64,000 nucleotides of DNA from Pseudomonas sp. B6002 (GCF_013385985.1 NZ_JACAOY010000036.1:1-64000); one strand, 5' to 3'. Positions 35,087 through 45,309 are shown, counted from the first letter of the stretch. The notes: generated by a model from the letters alone, not told the origin. Made by a program: numbers and translations.

Positions 35087-35551
35087 ATGCAAGGTCACCC
35101 CGACGTAATCGATTACCTCAACACGTTGCTGACGGGCGAACTGGCAGCGCGTGACCAATATTTCATCCATTCGCGCATGTACGAAGACTGGGGCTTTACC
35201 GAGCTCTACGAGCGTATCAATCACGAGATGGAAGAAGAGGCACAGCACGCCGACGCACTGATGCGCCGTATCCTCATGCTCGAGGGCACGCCGCGTATGC
35301 GTCCTGATGATCTGGATGTGGGCACCACGGTGCCTGACATGCTCGCTGCCGACCTGCGTCTTGAGTACAAGGTGCGAGCCGCACTCTGCAAGGGCATTGA
35401 GCTCTGCGAGAAGCACAGCGACTTCGTCACTCGTGAGATCCTGCGCGTGCAGTTGAACGACACCGAAGAAGATCACACCTACTGGCTGGAAAAGCAGCTG
35501 GGTCTGATCAAGCTGGTGGGCCTGGAGAATTACCTGCAATCGCAGTTCTGA
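35087..35551 (+). CDS. bfrA: Ferritin-like iron-storage protein BfrA/FtnA (bacterioferritin family, haem ligand absent)
   Basis: This is a 154 aa four-helix ferritin-family protein that would form a 24-mer iron store. Ferroxidase residues are present: Glu18, Glu51, His54, Glu93, Glu127 and His130. Position 52, the haem-ligating Met of E. coli bacterioferritin (in DEMKHAD), is Ala here (EEAQHAD). Haem binding of the classical kind is therefore not expected, in line with the P. aeruginosa relative being reclassified as FtnA. The ATG at 35087 matches the family start. An in-frame ATG at 35045 would add 14 residues of no known match. It lies between katA and a bidirectional terminator. Confidence 0.93.
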   Translation: MQGHPDVIDYLNTLLTGELAARDQYFIHSRMYEDWGFTELYERINHEMEEEAQHADALMRRILMLEGTPRMRPDDLDVGTTVPDMLAADLRLEYKVRAALCKGIELCEKHSDFVTREILRVQLNDTEEDHTYWLEKQLGLIKLVGLENYLQSQF

Positions 35552-35563
35552 TTCCCGGCTACG

Positions 35564-35601
35564 AAAAAGCCCCTGTCACCGCAAAGTGACAGGGGCTTTT
35601 T
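35564..35601. terminator. Bidirectional terminator between bfrA and uvrA
   Basis: AAAAAGCCCCTGTCAC (35564-35579) and GTGACAGGGGCTTTTT (35586-35601) form a perfect 16 bp stem around CGCAAA. A-run and T-run on opposite sides allow it to terminate both the + strand bfrA and the - strand uvrA. Confidence 0.95.
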
Positions 35602-35615
35602 ATTGGGCCCGATAA

Positions 35616-38450
35616 TCAGGCCCGGTCGCGTTCCAGCAGCGGCTTCAAGTAGTAACCAGTATGGGATTGCGGCATTTCGGAGACCTGCTCCGGCGTACCC
35701 ACCGCGATGATCTGGCCACCCTTGGAGCCGCCTTCCGGCCCCAGGTCGACCAGCCAGTCGGCCGTCTTGATCACATCCAGGTTGTGCTCGATCACGACCA
35801 CCGTGTTGCCGTGATCGCGCAGACGGTGCAGCACGTCCAGCAGTTGCTGGATGTCCGCGAAGTGCAGGCCGGTGGTCGGTTCATCGAGGATGTACAGGGT
35901 CTTGCCGGTATCGCGCTTGGACAGCTCACGGGACAGTTTCACCCGTTGTGCCTCACCACCAGACAACGTTGTCGCCGATTGCCCCAGCTTGATATACGAC
36001 AAGCCTACGTCCATCAGCGTCTGCAGCTTGCGCGCCAACGCTGGAACGGCATCAAAGAACTCCCGGGCTTCCTCAATAGTCATCTCAAGGGTCTCGTGGA
36101 TGCTCTTGCCCTTGTATTTGATCTCCAGGGTTTCGCGGTTGTAGCGCTTGCTCTTGCATACGTCGCACGGCACGTAGATGTCCGGCAGGAAGTGCATCTC
36201 CACCTTGATCAAGCCATCGCCCTGGCAGGCTTCGCAGCGGCCGCCCTTGACGTTGAACGAAAAACGACCTGGCCCGTAGCCCCGTGAGCGGGATTCCGGC
36301 ACGCCCGCGAACAACTCGCGAATCGGCGTAAACAAGCCGGTGTAGGTCGCCGGGTTGGAGCGCGGTGTGCGGCCAATCGGGCTCTGGTCGATATCGACCA
36401 CTTTGTCCAGGTGCTCCAGGCCCTTGATGCTGTCGTGTGCAGCCGCTTCCAGGGTGGTCGCGCCGTTCAAGGCAGTGGCGCTCAACGGGAACAGCGTGTT
36501 GTTGATCAGCGTCGACTTGCCCGAGCCGGAAACCCCGGTCACACACGTCAGCAGGCCCAGCGGAATCTCCAGGTCGACATTGCGCAGGTTATTGCCTCGC
36601 GCGCCCTTGAGGTGCAGCGCCAGCTTCTTGTTGCGCGGTGTACGCTTGGCCGGCACTTCAATTTTCACTCGGCCCGACAGGTATTTGCCGGTCAGCGAGT
36701 CGGGATGGGCCATGACCTCGGCCGGCGTGCCCTCGGCCACAATGTGCCCGCCGTGCACGCCCGCACCCGGGCCGATGTCGACCACGTAATCGGCCAGGCG
36801 AATTGCGTCTTCATCGTGCTCGACCACAATCACGGTGTTGCCGATATCGCGCAGGTGTTTCAACGTGCCCAACAGGCGGTCGTTGTCTCGCTGGTGCAAG
36901 CCAATCGATGGCTCGTCGAGGATGTACAACACGCCCACAAGGCCGGCGCCAATCTGGCTGGCCAGGCGAATCCGCTGGGCTTCGCCACCCGACAAGGTGT
37001 CGGCACTGCGATCCAGCGACAGGTAGTCCAGGCCAACGTTGACCAGGAACTGCAGCCGCTCGCGAATCTCCTTGAGGATCTTGTCGGCAATCTCTCCACG
37101 GCGTCCCGTCAGCTTGAGCACACCAAAGTACTCGCAGGCATCGCCGATCGGCAGGCTGGTGACAGCCGGCAAGGTCTTCTCACCGACCCACACATGGCGA
37201 GCCTCGCGACGCAGGCGCGTACCGCGGCAATCCGGGCAGGGCTGGGTGCTGAGAAACTTCGCCAATTCTTCACGCACGCTCGCCGATTCGGTCTCGCGGT
37301 AGCGGCGTTCCAGGTTCGGCACGATGCCTTCGAACGGGTGGGAGCGCTTGACGATGTCGCCACGGTCGTTCAGGTATTTGAAATCGACGTTCTGCGAACC
37401 GCTACCATGCAGGATGACTTTCTGCTGTTCGGCAGGCAGTTGGTTGAACGGCACTTCCAGGCTGAACTTGTAGTGGGCCGCCAACGACCCGAGCATCTGG
37501 AAGTAGTAGACGTTACGCCTGTCCCAGCCGCGTATCGCCCCCTCCGCCAACGTCAGTTCGCCATTGACCAGGCGCTTGATGTCGAAGAACTGCTTGACCC
37601 CCAGGCCATCGCAAGTCGGGCAGGCGCCGGCCGGGTTGTTGAAAGAAAACAACTTGGGTTCCAGCTCGCTGATGGCGTGGCCGCAGATCGGGCAGGCAAA
37701 ACGAGCGGAGAAGATGATTTCTTCGCCCGGCTCGTCATCCATCGGCGCCACGAGGGCAATACCGTCCGCCAGCTTCAACGCGGTCTCAAACGATTCCGCC
37801 AGGCGCTGCTGCAAGTCAGCCCGCACCTTGAAGCGGTCCACCACCACGTCGATCGAATGCTTCTTCTGTTTGTCGAGCTTCGGCGCTTCATCCAGCTCAT
37901 ACAGCTTGCCGTTGATGCGTGCGCGTACAAAGCCCTGGGCGCGCAGCTCTTCGAAGACGGAGAGGTGTTCACCCTTGCGCTCGCGGATCACCGGCGCCAG
38001 CAACATCAGCTTGGCGCCTTCCGGCTGGGCCAGCACCAGGTCAACCATCTGGCTGACGGTCTGGGCTTCCAGGGGAATGTCGTGGTCGGGGCAGCGCGGA
38101 ATACCGACTCGCGCATACAGCAGGCGCAGGTAGTCGTAGATTTCGGTGATGGTGCCCACGGTGGAGCGCGGGTTGTGGGAGGTCGATTTCTGCTCGATGG
38201 AGATCGCCGGCGACAGGCCTTCGATGGTATCGACGTCGGGTTTTTCCATCATCGACAGGAACTGGCGGGCATAGGCCGACAGCGATTCCACATAACGACG
38301 CTGGCCTTCGGCATACAGCGTGTCGAACGCCAGGGACGATTTGCCGGACCCGGACAAGCCGGTGATGACGATCAGTTTGTCCCGGGGCAGGGTCAGGTCG
38401 ATGTTCTTCAGGTTGTGGGTTCTAGCCCCACGAATCAGGATCTTGTCCAA
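35616..38450 (-). CDS. uvrA: UvrABC excision nuclease subunit A
   Basis: UvrA is the damage-sensing ATPase of nucleotide excision repair and loads UvrB on lesions. The 944 aa protein has two ABC ATPase modules: Walker [11 protein letters not shown] near residue 31 and [10 protein letters not shown] in the second half. It also has two zinc modules (CPICGH...CPTCDG and CEACQGDG...CDVCKS) and LSGGEAQR signatures. The start is taken as TTG at 38450, giving the conserved [18 protein letters not shown] opening and the family length, with GAGG 5 nt upstream. The frame stays open further upstream without similarity. Confidence 0.94.
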   Translation of the reverse strand: MDKILIRGARTHNLKNIDLTLPRDKLIVITGLSGSGKSSLAFDTLYAEGQRRYVESLSAYARQFLSMMEKPDVDTIEGLSPAISIEQKSTSHNPRSTVGTITEIYDYLRLLYARVGIPRCPDHDIPLEAQTVSQMVDLVLAQPEGAKLMLLAPVIRERKGEHLSVFEELRAQGFVRARINGKLYELDEAPKLDKQKKHSIDVVVDRFKVRADLQQRLAESFETALKLADGIALVAPMDDEPGEEIIFSARFACPICGHAISELEPKLFSFNNPAGACPTCDGLGVKQFFDIKRLVNGELTLAEGAIRGWDRRNVYYFQMLGSLAAHYKFSLEVPFNQLPAEQQKVILHGSGSQNVDFKYLNDRGDIVKRSHPFEGIVPNLERRYRETESASVREELAKFLSTQPCPDCRGTRLRREARHVWVGEKTLPAVTSLPIGDACEYFGVLKLTGRRGEIADKILKEIRERLQFLVNVGLDYLSLDRSADTLSGGEAQRIRLASQIGAGLVGVLYILDEPSIGLHQRDNDRLLGTLKHLRDIGNTVIVVEHDEDAIRLADYVVDIGPGAGVHGGHIVAEGTPAEVMAHPDSLTGKYLSGRVKIEVPAKRTPRNKKLALHLKGARGNNLRNVDLEIPLGLLTCVTGVSGSGKSTLINNTLFPLSATALNGATTLEAAAHDSIKGLEHLDKVVDIDQSPIGRTPRSNPATYTGLFTPIRELFAGVPESRSRGYGPGRFSFNVKGGRCEACQGDGLIKVEMHFLPDIYVPCDVCKSKRYNRETLEIKYKGKSIHETLEMTIEEAREFFDAVPALARKLQTLMDVGLSYIKLGQSATTLSGGEAQRVKLSRELSKRDTGKTLYILDEPTTGLHFADIQQLLDVLHRLRDHGNTVVVIEHNLDVIKTADWLVDLGPEGGSKGGQIIAVGTPEQVSEMPQSHTGYYLKPLLERDRA

Positions 38451-38628
38451 GATGGCCTCGCACGGCGGGCGTAAATAATGCTGGAGTATACGGCTAAAGA
38501 CTGGATGAATATACACTGTCAAAACGCCGCTTGCAGCCTTACATGAAAGCTGCGCGGCAAAGCGCCGCATATACCCTCTCAATCGATGGGACTGGTAGAA
38601 TCGCCGCCGGTTCACACGAGGTTTTTCC

Positions 38629-40023
38629 ATGCACGATCCCCACAGCGAACGCATGAGTAGCGGCGAGACCCGAGCGGCAAGCGGTCTGGCCCTGGTGTTC
38701 GCCTTCCGTATGCTTGGCATGTTCATGGTGTTGCCGGTGCTGGCGACCTATGGGATGGACCTCGCAGGCGCGACCCCCGCATTGATCGGCCTGGCGATTG
38801 GCGCCTATGGCCTGACCCAGGCTATTTTCCAGATCCCCTTCGGGATCATTTCCGACCGTATCGGCCGCCGCCCGGTGATCTATCTGGGATTGATCGTCTT
38901 TGCCCTCGGCAGCGTGCTCGCCGCTCAGTCAGATTCTATTTGGGGCGTGATTGCCGGTCGCGTCCTGCAAGGTGCCGGCGCGATTTCTGCAGCGGTCATG
39001 GCGCTGCTGTCTGACCTCACCCGTGAACAACACCGCACCAAGGCCATGGCCATGATTGGCATGACCATCGGCCTGTCGTTTGCCGTGGCCATGGTGGTCG
39101 GCCCCTTGCTGACTCGCGCGTTCGGCTTGCACGGTCTGTTCCTCGCAACGGGTGGCATGGCGTTGTTCGGGATCGTGATCGTGGCCTTGATGGTGCCGCG
39201 TTCTACCGGCACCTTGCAGCACCGCGAGTCCGGTGTGGCGCGCAAGGCGTTGCTGCCGACGCTCAAGCATCCGGACCTGCTGCGCCTGGATTTAGGTATC
39301 TTCGTGTTGCACGCGATGCTGATGTGCAGCTTTGTCGCGCTGCCTCTGGCGCTGGTCGAAAAAGCCGGCCTGCCCAAGGAACAGCACTGGTGGGTCTACC
39401 TCACCGCGCTGCTGATTTCGTTCTTCGCCATGATCCCGTTCATCATCTATGGCGAGAAAAAACGCAAGATGAAACAAGTGCTGCTCGGCGCCGTCGCGAC
39501 GCTGATGCTCACTGAGCTATTCTTCTGGCAGTTCGGCGACAGCCTGCGGGCGCTGGTGATCGGCACGGTGGTGTTCTTCACCGCGTTCAACCTGCTGGAA
39601 GCCTCGTTGCCTTCGCTGATCAGTAAAGTTTCACCGGCCGGTGGCAAGGGCACGGCGATGGGAGTGTATTCCACCAGCCAGTTCCTCGGTTCTGCGTTGG
39701 GCGGCATCATGGGTGGCTGGATGTTCCAGCATGGCGGTTTGTCGGTTGTCTTCCTGGGATGCGCCGGGCTGGCTGCACTTTGGTTAGCCTTTGCTGTTAC
39801 CATGCGCGAACCGCCATACGTCACAAGCCTGCGCCTGCCTTTGTCGCCCGAAGCAATTCGTGAAGCCGGCCTGGTAGAGCGCCTTAAGGCCGTTGTTGGG
39901 GTAACAGATGCGGTAGTGATCGCCGAAGAAGCCGCCATCTACATCAAATTGGACACCGAATTATTGGATCGCGCGACGCTCGAGCAACTGGTCAACCCAG
40001 TGCCGACAGCGCGCCCAGCCTAG
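38629..40023 (+). CDS. MFS transporter of the YajR type with C-terminal YAM-like domain
   Basis: This is an inner-membrane major facilitator protein with 12 predicted helices. Motif A appears as [17 protein letters not shown] (about residues 73-89), and motif C-like [21 protein letters not shown] follows. After helix 12 about 75 residues remain, ending in a predicted small alpha/beta fold ([34 protein letters not shown]). This resembles the YAM domain of E. coli YajR, and total length (464 aa) is close to YajR. The substrate is unknown. The ATG at 38629 has GAGG about 9 nt upstream. ssb follows after 9 bp, as in other pseudomonads. Confidence 0.85.
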   Translation: MHDPHSERMSSGETRAASGLALVFAFRMLGMFMVLPVLATYGMDLAGATPALIGLAIGAYGLTQAIFQIPFGIISDRIGRRPVIYLGLIVFALGSVLAAQSDSIWGVIAGRVLQGAGAISAAVMALLSDLTREQHRTKAMAMIGMTIGLSFAVAMVVGPLLTRAFGLHGLFLATGGMALFGIVIVALMVPRSTGTLQHRESGVARKALLPTLKHPDLLRLDLGIFVLHAMLMCSFVALPLALVEKAGLPKEQHWWVYLTALLISFFAMIPFIIYGEKKRKMKQVLLGAVATLMLTELFFWQFGDSLRALVIGTVVFFTAFNLLEASLPSLISKVSPAGGKGTAMGVYSTSQFLGSALGGIMGGWMFQHGGLSVVFLGCAGLAALWLAFAVTMREPPYVTSLRLPLSPEAIREAGLVERLKAVVGVTDAVVIAEEAAIYIKLDTELLDRATLEQLVNPVPTARPA

Positions 40024-40032
40024 GAGAACGTT

Positions 40033-40548
40033 ATGGCCCGTGGGGTTAACAAAGTCATATTGGTCGGTACTTGCGGCCAGGATCCCGAAGTTCGCTACTT
40101 GCCTAACGGTAACGCCGTGACCAACCTGAGTCTGGCGACCAGCGAACAGTGGACCGACAAGCAGACCGGCCAGAAGGTCGAGAAAACCGAATGGCACCGT
40201 GTGTCGATGTTCGGCAAGGTCGCCGAGATCGCCGGTGAATACCTGCGCAAAGGTTCGCAGGTCTACATCGAAGGCAAGCTGCAGACCCGCGAGTGGGAAA
40301 AAGACGGTATCAAGCGTTACACCACTGAAATCGTGGTCGACATGCAAGGCACCATGCAACTGCTGGGCGGCCGTCCACAGGGCGACCAACAGGGCCAGGG
40401 CGGTATGTCCAACTCGGCTCCACGTCCACAGCAGTCGCGTCCACAGCCAAGCCAGCAGCCACAGCGTGAGTCGCGTCCAGCGCCACAGCAGGCTGCTCCG
40501 CAACCGGCTCCGGATTTCGACAGCTTTGATGACGATATCCCGTTCTAA
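40033..40548 (+). CDS. ssb: Single-stranded DNA-binding protein
   Basis: SSB coats single-stranded DNA in replication, repair and recombination. The 171 aa protein has an OB fold (residues 1 to about 110, [20 protein letters not shown]) and a linker rich in Gln, Pro and Arg (about 115-158). The acidic C-terminal tip [11 protein letters not shown] recruits partner proteins. It lies 9 bp behind the MFS gene and probably shares its transcript. It is followed by a terminator shared with the convergent LysR gene. Confidence 0.97.
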   Translation: MARGVNKVILVGTCGQDPEVRYLPNGNAVTNLSLATSEQWTDKQTGQKVEKTEWHRVSMFGKVAEIAGEYLRKGSQVYIEGKLQTREWEKDGIKRYTTEIVVDMQGTMQLLGGRPQGDQQGQGGMSNSAPRPQQSRPQPSQQPQRESRPAPQQAAPQPAPDFDSFDDDIPF

Positions 40549-40568
40549 GGTCTGAGACCCGGAACACC

Positions 40569-40603
40569 AAAACCCCCGACCGCGAAAGCGCCGGGGGTTT
40601 TTT
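40569..40603. terminator. Bidirectional terminator between ssb and the LysR gene
   Basis: AAAACCCCCG (40569-40578) pairs with CGGGGGTTTT (40592-40601), with an inner GACCGCGAAAGCGC segment, and a T-run follows. Its layout serves both convergent genes. Confidence 0.85.
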
Positions 40604-40614
40604 ATTGCCCGTGA

Positions 40615-41523
40615 TCAGGCATCCGTCGACGCGGCCGTTACCACCATCTCCTTGAACCGTTGCAACACCGCCGAGCCATCCCCGATCCGTGTTGCCAAAT
40701 GCAGCGGCGCCACCAGGCTCTGGCATTCCGTCAGCGCTCGATAAACGATGCCGTCGCCACGCAACCGCTGCATGGAGGCCGGCACGATGGACACGCCCAG
40801 GCCCGCCGCCACCAGGCTCAACGTGGCGGTCATGCGTGGTGCTTCCTGGACCACTTGGGGGCTGAACCCGGCCTCACGGCAGGCCACCAGGATCGCGTCG
40901 TACAACCCCAATCCCACTCGACGGCGGTAGAGCACAAAGGATTCGGTCGCCAAGGCCTTCAAGGGCAGGGGAGAGCCTGCATCGATTGCCAGCGGATGAT
41001 CGGTGGGTAGCGCCAGCAACATCGGCTCCACCAGGATAGGTTCATCCTGTAACGATTGAGTGCCGCTCAGTGGCGAGCGAATAAACGCCGCATCGAGCTT
41101 CTCATGCACCAGCGCGTCCAGCAGTTCGCCAGTACCGGCTTCCTCCAGCACCACCGAGACGCCGACAAAGGTTTCGCGAAACAACCGCAACACACTCGGC
41201 ACAAAAGGATGCAGGGCTGCCGAACTCGTAAAGCCGATTGCCAGGCGCCCGCGTTCACCCCGTGCGGCACGGCGTACCACTTCGGCGATGCCTTCAGACC
41301 TGGCGAGGATTTCCCGCGCCTCATCCAGCAAGGCCAGCCCGGCAGTGGTGGGGCGCACCCCTCTGGGCAGGCGCTCCATCAAGACCACCCCCAACTCCGC
41401 CTCAAGGCTTTGCAACAGGCGCGTCAACGGCGGCTGCTGCATGCCCAGGCGTTCGGCGGCGCGGGTGATATAACCTTCTTCGGCAATCGCGACAAAGGCC
41501 TTGAGCTGGCGAAGCTCCAACAT
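40615..41523 (-). CDS. LysR-family transcriptional regulator
   Basis: The 302 aa protein has the typical N-terminal winged helix-turn-helix (MLELRQLKAFVAIAEEGYITRAAERLGMQQPPLTRLLQSLE, about residues 1-60) and a two-lobed effector domain (about residues 90-295). The PPLTR recognition helix resembles regulators of aromatic catabolism (BenM/CatR type), but the target and effector are unknown. The ATG at 41523 is preferred because GGAAAG lies 7 nt upstream. ATG at 41529 and longer starts are in frame. It is divergent from tam across about 100 bp, which could hold its operator. Confidence 0.85.
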   Translation of the reverse strand: MLELRQLKAFVAIAEEGYITRAAERLGMQQPPLTRLLQSLEAELGVVLMERLPRGVRPTTAGLALLDEAREILARSEGIAEVVRRAARGERGRLAIGFTSSAALHPFVPSVLRLFRETFVGVSVVLEEAGTGELLDALVHEKLDAAFIRSPLSGTQSLQDEPILVEPMLLALPTDHPLAIDAGSPLPLKALATESFVLYRRRVGLGLYDAILVACREAGFSPQVVQEAPRMTATLSLVAAGLGVSIVPASMQRLRGDGIVYRALTECQSLVAPLHLATRIGDGSAVLQRFKEMVVTAASTDA

Positions 41524-41624
41524 AGTCATACTTTCCAGGTATGGGAGTGCTCCAATCCTGGCATTTGTTCTCATGGCTCACAAGATTTAGGCTGTAGCCA
41601 ACCTCAAAAAGAAGGAAAGCCGTG

Positions 41625-42386
41625 ATGACCTGGTCTGCCAAGCAGTACACGATGTTCGAACAACAGCGCACCCGTCCCGTCCGTGACCTGGTCGCGGCTA
41701 TCCCGAATACCGAAGTTCGCAGCGCCGTCGACCTGGGCTGCGGGCCGGGCAATTCCACCGAGGTGTTGGCCGAGCGTTATCCACAGGCCCACGTCACCGG
41801 CATGGACAGCTCCGATGACATGCTGGTCGATGCACGCAAGCGTCTGCCAGCGCTGGCCTTTGAACTGGCGGATATTGGTGCCTGGAACCCTGCGCAACAC
41901 TACGACGTGATACTGGCGAACGCCTCGCTGCAATGGCTGCCGGACCACGCCACGCTTTATCCACACTTGGTCCACCAGCTCACCCCCGGTGGCACGCTGG
42001 CGGTACAAACCCCGGACAACCTCGACGAACCTGCGCACCGCCTGGCCCGTGAAGTGGCAGCCGATGGCCCGTGGTCTGCGAAGATCGGCGCGGTTAAGCA
42101 CAACGAACGGCATGCGGCGAGCTACTACTACGAGCTGCTGAGCAAACACTGCAGCACCGTCGATGTGTGGCGCACCACCTACCAGCATCCGTTGGCCGAT
42201 CACGGGGCGGTCGTGGAATGGTTCAAGGCCTCGGCCCTGAGGCCCTTCCTCGCACCGTTGAGCGATAGCGAAAAAGCCGCCTTCCTACAGGAATACAAGG
42301 CGCGGATTACCCAAGCTTATCCAGCCCTGAGCGATGGCACTGTACTGCTGCCATTCCCGCGCCTGTTCATCATTGCGACCCGCTGA
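41625..42386 (+). CDS. tam: Trans-aconitate 2-methyltransferase
   Basis: Tam methylates trans-aconitate with S-adenosylmethionine, removing an inhibitor of aconitase. The 253 aa protein has the SAM-binding motif I VDLGCGPGNSTEVLAERYP (about residues 34-52), motif II VTGMDSSDDML, and the Tam-type C-terminal part (VEWFKASALRPFL, PALSDGTVLLPFPRLFIIA). A GTG at 41622 is directly upstream, but the ATG at 41625 after AAGGAAAG is preferred. It is divergent from the LysR regulator and convergent with the isochorismatase gene. Confidence 0.9.
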   Translation: MTWSAKQYTMFEQQRTRPVRDLVAAIPNTEVRSAVDLGCGPGNSTEVLAERYPQAHVTGMDSSDDMLVDARKRLPALAFELADIGAWNPAQHYDVILANASLQWLPDHATLYPHLVHQLTPGGTLAVQTPDNLDEPAHRLAREVAADGPWSAKIGAVKHNERHAASYYYELLSKHCSTVDVWRTTYQHPLADHGAVVEWFKASALRPFLAPLSDSEKAAFLQEYKARITQAYPALSDGTVLLPFPRLFIIATR

Positions 42387-42407
42387 TACCTGGCCAGCAA
42401 GTGGCGG

Positions 42408-42971
42408 TCATGCCGCCGCCGCTTGCGCTTTCAAGTACTCGTCCGCCGACAGCACGTCTGCATACGCAAACCCCAGCGACGCCATATAAGCCGCGTGCGC
42501 CTGCGCCGCTGGAATCACCTGCCCGTTGAATTCCAGGTCACGCGTGGCACACGCGTCATGAATCACCGTGACCTTGTAGCCAAGATCCGCCGCCGCTCGC
42601 ACCACGGCGTCGATGCACATGTGGCTCATGCTGCCGACGACGACCACGTCGGTGATGCTGCGCTGTTCCAGCAAGGTGCGCAGGTTGGTTTCACGAAACG
42701 CATTCACGAAATGTTTAAGCACCACCGGCTCGCTGCCTTCGTTCAGCACCTTGGGGTGCAAGTGCGCACCTTCGGAGCCCGGGGCAAAAAAGGGCGCGTC
42801 ATCGGAGGTGAACTCATGGCGCACATGAATCACCGCATCCCCCGCTTGGCGAAAAGCATGGAGCACCTGCGCAGCCTTGTCGGCCGCGGCTTCAACGCCG
42901 TCGAGCGGCCACTTGCCCTGCGGGAAGTAGTCGTTCTGGATATCGATTAGGATGAGCGCTTGCTTGGCCAT
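42408..42971 (-). CDS. Isochorismatase-family cysteine hydrolase
   Basis: The 187 aa protein has the isochorismatase-like alpha/beta fold of nicotinamidases and related amidases. The expected triad is visible: Asp10 (LILIDIQNDYF), Lys86 (VVLKHFVNAF) and Cys119 (GSMSHMCIDA). The substrate cannot be assigned; amide or ureide hydrolysis is likely given the cysteine. It is transcribed divergently from a GlxA-type regulator with 97 bp between starts, an arrangement that suggests regulation by that neighbour. Confidence 0.88.
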   Translation of the reverse strand: MAKQALILIDIQNDYFPQGKWPLDGVEAAADKAAQVLHAFRQAGDAVIHVRHEFTSDDAPFFAPGSEGAHLHPKVLNEGSEPVVLKHFVNAFRETNLRTLLEQRSITDVVVVGSMSHMCIDAVVRAAADLGYKVTVIHDACATRDLEFNGQVIPAAQAHAAYMASLGFAYADVLSADEYLKAQAAAA

Positions 42972-43068
42972 GTGTGTTGCCTCGTGATGGGTTGATGGGG
43001 CTTAGTATCTTAGCTGGCGCCCGCACCCGGGATTGGCCGCACCGACAATAACAGGGGGAAAACTGACA

Positions 43069-44028
43069 ATGGCGGTTGTTGAGCTGGGTGTGTTGATCTA
43101 CAGAGGTGCGCAATTGGCGGCCGTGCATGGCTTGACCGACCTGTTCGGCGTCGCCAATCGGATCGCTGCCGAGCATCAATCCTCGCAACTGCCCCTGTTG
43201 CGCGTCAGCCATTGGCAGGTGGACGCCATCGGCACGCCCACCCGCGTGTTCGATAGCCACCCCGGGCCAGACCAACCCATGATGGCCGTGCTGGTGCCGC
43301 CCTCCATCGGTGAATTCACTGAAGAACAAGCGCCACCCGCTCTGCTGGAATGGCTTCGTCAAAGGCATGCTGCAGGCACCGTGCTCGGTGGCGTGTGCAT
43401 CGGTTCGATCATGCTGGCGCGCAGTGGCCTGCTGGATGGACGCAGCGCCACCACCCATTGGTCCTCGGCCAAGTCCTTTGCCCTGCGTTACCCGGCCGTG
43501 CGCCTGGAAGCCGACAAGCCAATCGTGGATGACGGCGACTTGATCACCACGGCCGGGCTGATGGCCTGGTCTGAACTCGGCCTGCGTCTGGTTGATCGCC
43601 TGATGGGACCGAGCATTGCCGCCAGTACGGCGCGATTCCTGGTAATCGAGCACAGCGACAGCGCCAGCCAGTGCGGCAGCAACTTCGCGCCGATTCTCGG
43701 GCATGGCGATACTGCGATTCTCAAGGTGCAGCACTGGCTGCAAGCCAGCGGCGCGGTGGACGTGTCGGTCACTGCAATGGCGCAGGAGGCGGGGCTGGAA
43801 GAGCGCACCTTCCTGCGGCGCTTTCGCAACGCGACGGGGCTCAAACCCACCGAATATTGCCAGCACCTGCGGGTGGGCAAGGCGCGGCAGATGCTCGAAT
43901 TCACCAACGGCACCATTGACCACATCGCCTGGACCGTGGGCTATCAGGACCCCAGTGCGTTCCGCGCCACGTTCAAGAAAATCACCGGCTTGGCACCCAG
44001 CGATTACCGCAGCCGCTTCGGCGTCTGA
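43069..44028 (+). CDS. GlxA-family transcriptional regulator (DJ-1/PfpI domain plus AraC HTH)
   Basis: The 319 aa protein joins an N-terminal DJ-1/PfpI-like domain (about residues 1-190) to a C-terminal AraC-type double helix-turn-helix. In the first domain GGVCIGSIMLA places a Cys at the nucleophile elbow, and RSATTHW and DLITTAG follow. The HTH runs over about residues 225-315 (LRRFRNATGLKPTEYCQHLR, then IDHIAWTVGYQDPSAFRATFKK). GlxA-type regulators often sense amino-acid-derived metabolites. The ATG at 43069 follows AGGGGGAAA. It is divergent from the cysteine hydrolase, its likely target. Confidence 0.88.
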   Translation: MAVVELGVLIYRGAQLAAVHGLTDLFGVANRIAAEHQSSQLPLLRVSHWQVDAIGTPTRVFDSHPGPDQPMMAVLVPPSIGEFTEEQAPPALLEWLRQRHAAGTVLGGVCIGSIMLARSGLLDGRSATTHWSSAKSFALRYPAVRLEADKPIVDDGDLITTAGLMAWSELGLRLVDRLMGPSIAASTARFLVIEHSDSASQCGSNFAPILGHGDTAILKVQHWLQASGAVDVSVTAMAQEAGLEERTFLRRFRNATGLKPTEYCQHLRVGKARQMLEFTNGTIDHIAWTVGYQDPSAFRATFKKITGLAPSDYRSRFGV

Positions 44029-44199
44029 ATCGTGCAGAACGCCGCGCCATTCACGGGCCGTCGTGCAGAATAAAACAGGCCTACTGCCATCGCTTTCCCC
44101 GCAACTGCTTGATTTGCAAACCGTCGCGTCATAACAGGCGTTGGCCTGATCCCTGCAACTTTCCCCTCACACACAGGGCGGGATAGCCAAGGGGGACGC

Positions 44200-45309
44200 A
44201 TGACCCCGACTCAACGCAAAAAGCTCGTCGTTTCTCACTCCACGCGCGAAGGCGCGCCGTTGCACGAGGTTCAAACCAACCTCGCGCTGGCGCGCTGGCT
44301 GGCGCAGATTCTCGGGCTCAAATTCGGCGGCAGTTATGATCCCGATCGGCATGCCGGCCGGGAGTTGTACCTGCTACCCACGCAAACGCTGGTGGGTGCC
44401 GAGCAAGCGCGGCAGCTCAATATCAAAGGGCCGCAAGACCTGTGGGGCGGGTATGTCGAGCATGACTTCATCTGCACCAAGGCCATCAGTCACGGCCTGC
44501 TCGGCCCCGGCGCCAAGGCGCCCGAAGGCTGGTCGCCGTTGTTCTGCGAGCGAGTACGGGCCGTCGTGCTCGATGGCCTCAGCGTCTTTGCCCTCGAAGA
44601 TGCGCGCCCTGCGGCCACGCGCCTGCTCTACAGCGGCCCCATCCGCCTGAAGCCCGTGCATGCGTGCGCCGGGCGCGGTCAGGAAGTTATCCACAGCCTC
44701 GACGAATTCGAAGCCTTACTGGCGCGACCAGACAGCGCGCGCCTGTTCGACGACGGCGTGGTGCTGGAGCAAGACCTGAGCGATGTGATCACCCACAGTG
44801 TCGGCCAGAGCTTCATCGGCGATCATGTAATCAGCTACTGCGGCGAGCAGTACCTCACAAAAGACGGGCAGGGCGAGGACGTCTACGGCGGTTCCAACCT
44901 GCTGGTGGTGCCTGGCTATTACGAAGACCTGTTGCGCCTCCCAATGGCCGACGATGTGCGCGAAGCCATCGAACAAGCCCGGGTGTTCGACAACGCTGCC
45001 GACGAGGCCTACCCCGGTTTCTATGCGTCGCGGCGCAACTACGACATCGCCCAGGGCCTGGACAGCGACGGCCAACGCCGCAGCGGCGTGCTCGAACAAT
45101 CCTGGCGCATGGGCGGGGCCAGCAGCGCGGAGGTCGCGGCGCTGCAGAGCTTTATCAATCACCCAGGCCTGCGCGCCATTCAAGTGGCCTCGGTCGAGAC
45201 CTACGTGGACCAGCCTCTGCCGGCTGACGCCATCGAGGTATACCGCGGGCCCGCGGAAAACAGCGACTTTCTTCTCAAATACGTGACGGTTAAGGCTTAT
45301 GACGGCTAG
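44200..45309 (+). CDS. DUF3182-type protein with ATP-grasp-like features
   Basis: The 369 aa protein looks like the DUF3182 family, for which I know no demonstrated function. Several features recall ATP-grasp ligases. Lys151 is followed by a Gly-rich loop (RLKPVHACAGRGQEV). Glu190 lies in VVLEQDL, at a hinge-like position. Asp282 follows RRNY. The late motif VLEQSWRMGG (Glu299, Arg303) resembles the E-I-N-L-R-x-G-G metal-binding motif of PGM1-type peptide ligases, with Ser in place of Asn. No signal peptide is present. The ATG at 44200 follows AAGGGGG. It overlaps the next gene by 11 bp, so the two are probably one operon and may act together. Confidence 0.7.
   Translation: MTPTQRKKLVVSHSTREGAPLHEVQTNLALARWLAQILGLKFGGSYDPDRHAGRELYLLPTQTLVGAEQARQLNIKGPQDLWGGYVEHDFICTKAISHGLLGPGAKAPEGWSPLFCERVRAVVLDGLSVFALEDARPAATRLLYSGPIRLKPVHACAGRGQEVIHSLDEFEALLARPDSARLFDDGVVLEQDLSDVITHSVGQSFIGDHVISYCGEQYLTKDGQGEDVYGGSNLLVVPGYYEDLLRLPMADDVREAIEQARVFDNAADEAYPGFYASRRNYDIAQGLDSDGQRRSGVLEQSWRMGGASSAEVAALQSFINHPGLRAIQVASVETYVDQPLPADAIEVYRGPAENSDFLLKYVTVKAYDG

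Noticed and set aside
36411-38474. Open frame of 687 codons on the + strand opposite uvrA
   Set aside because: The - strand frame is an unmistakable UvrA with all motifs. The + frame is its mirror.
35616-38726. Longer UvrA starting near 38726
   Set aside because: The added 92 residues overlap the start of the divergent MFS gene and lack similarity to UvrA. The TTG at 38450 gives the family length.
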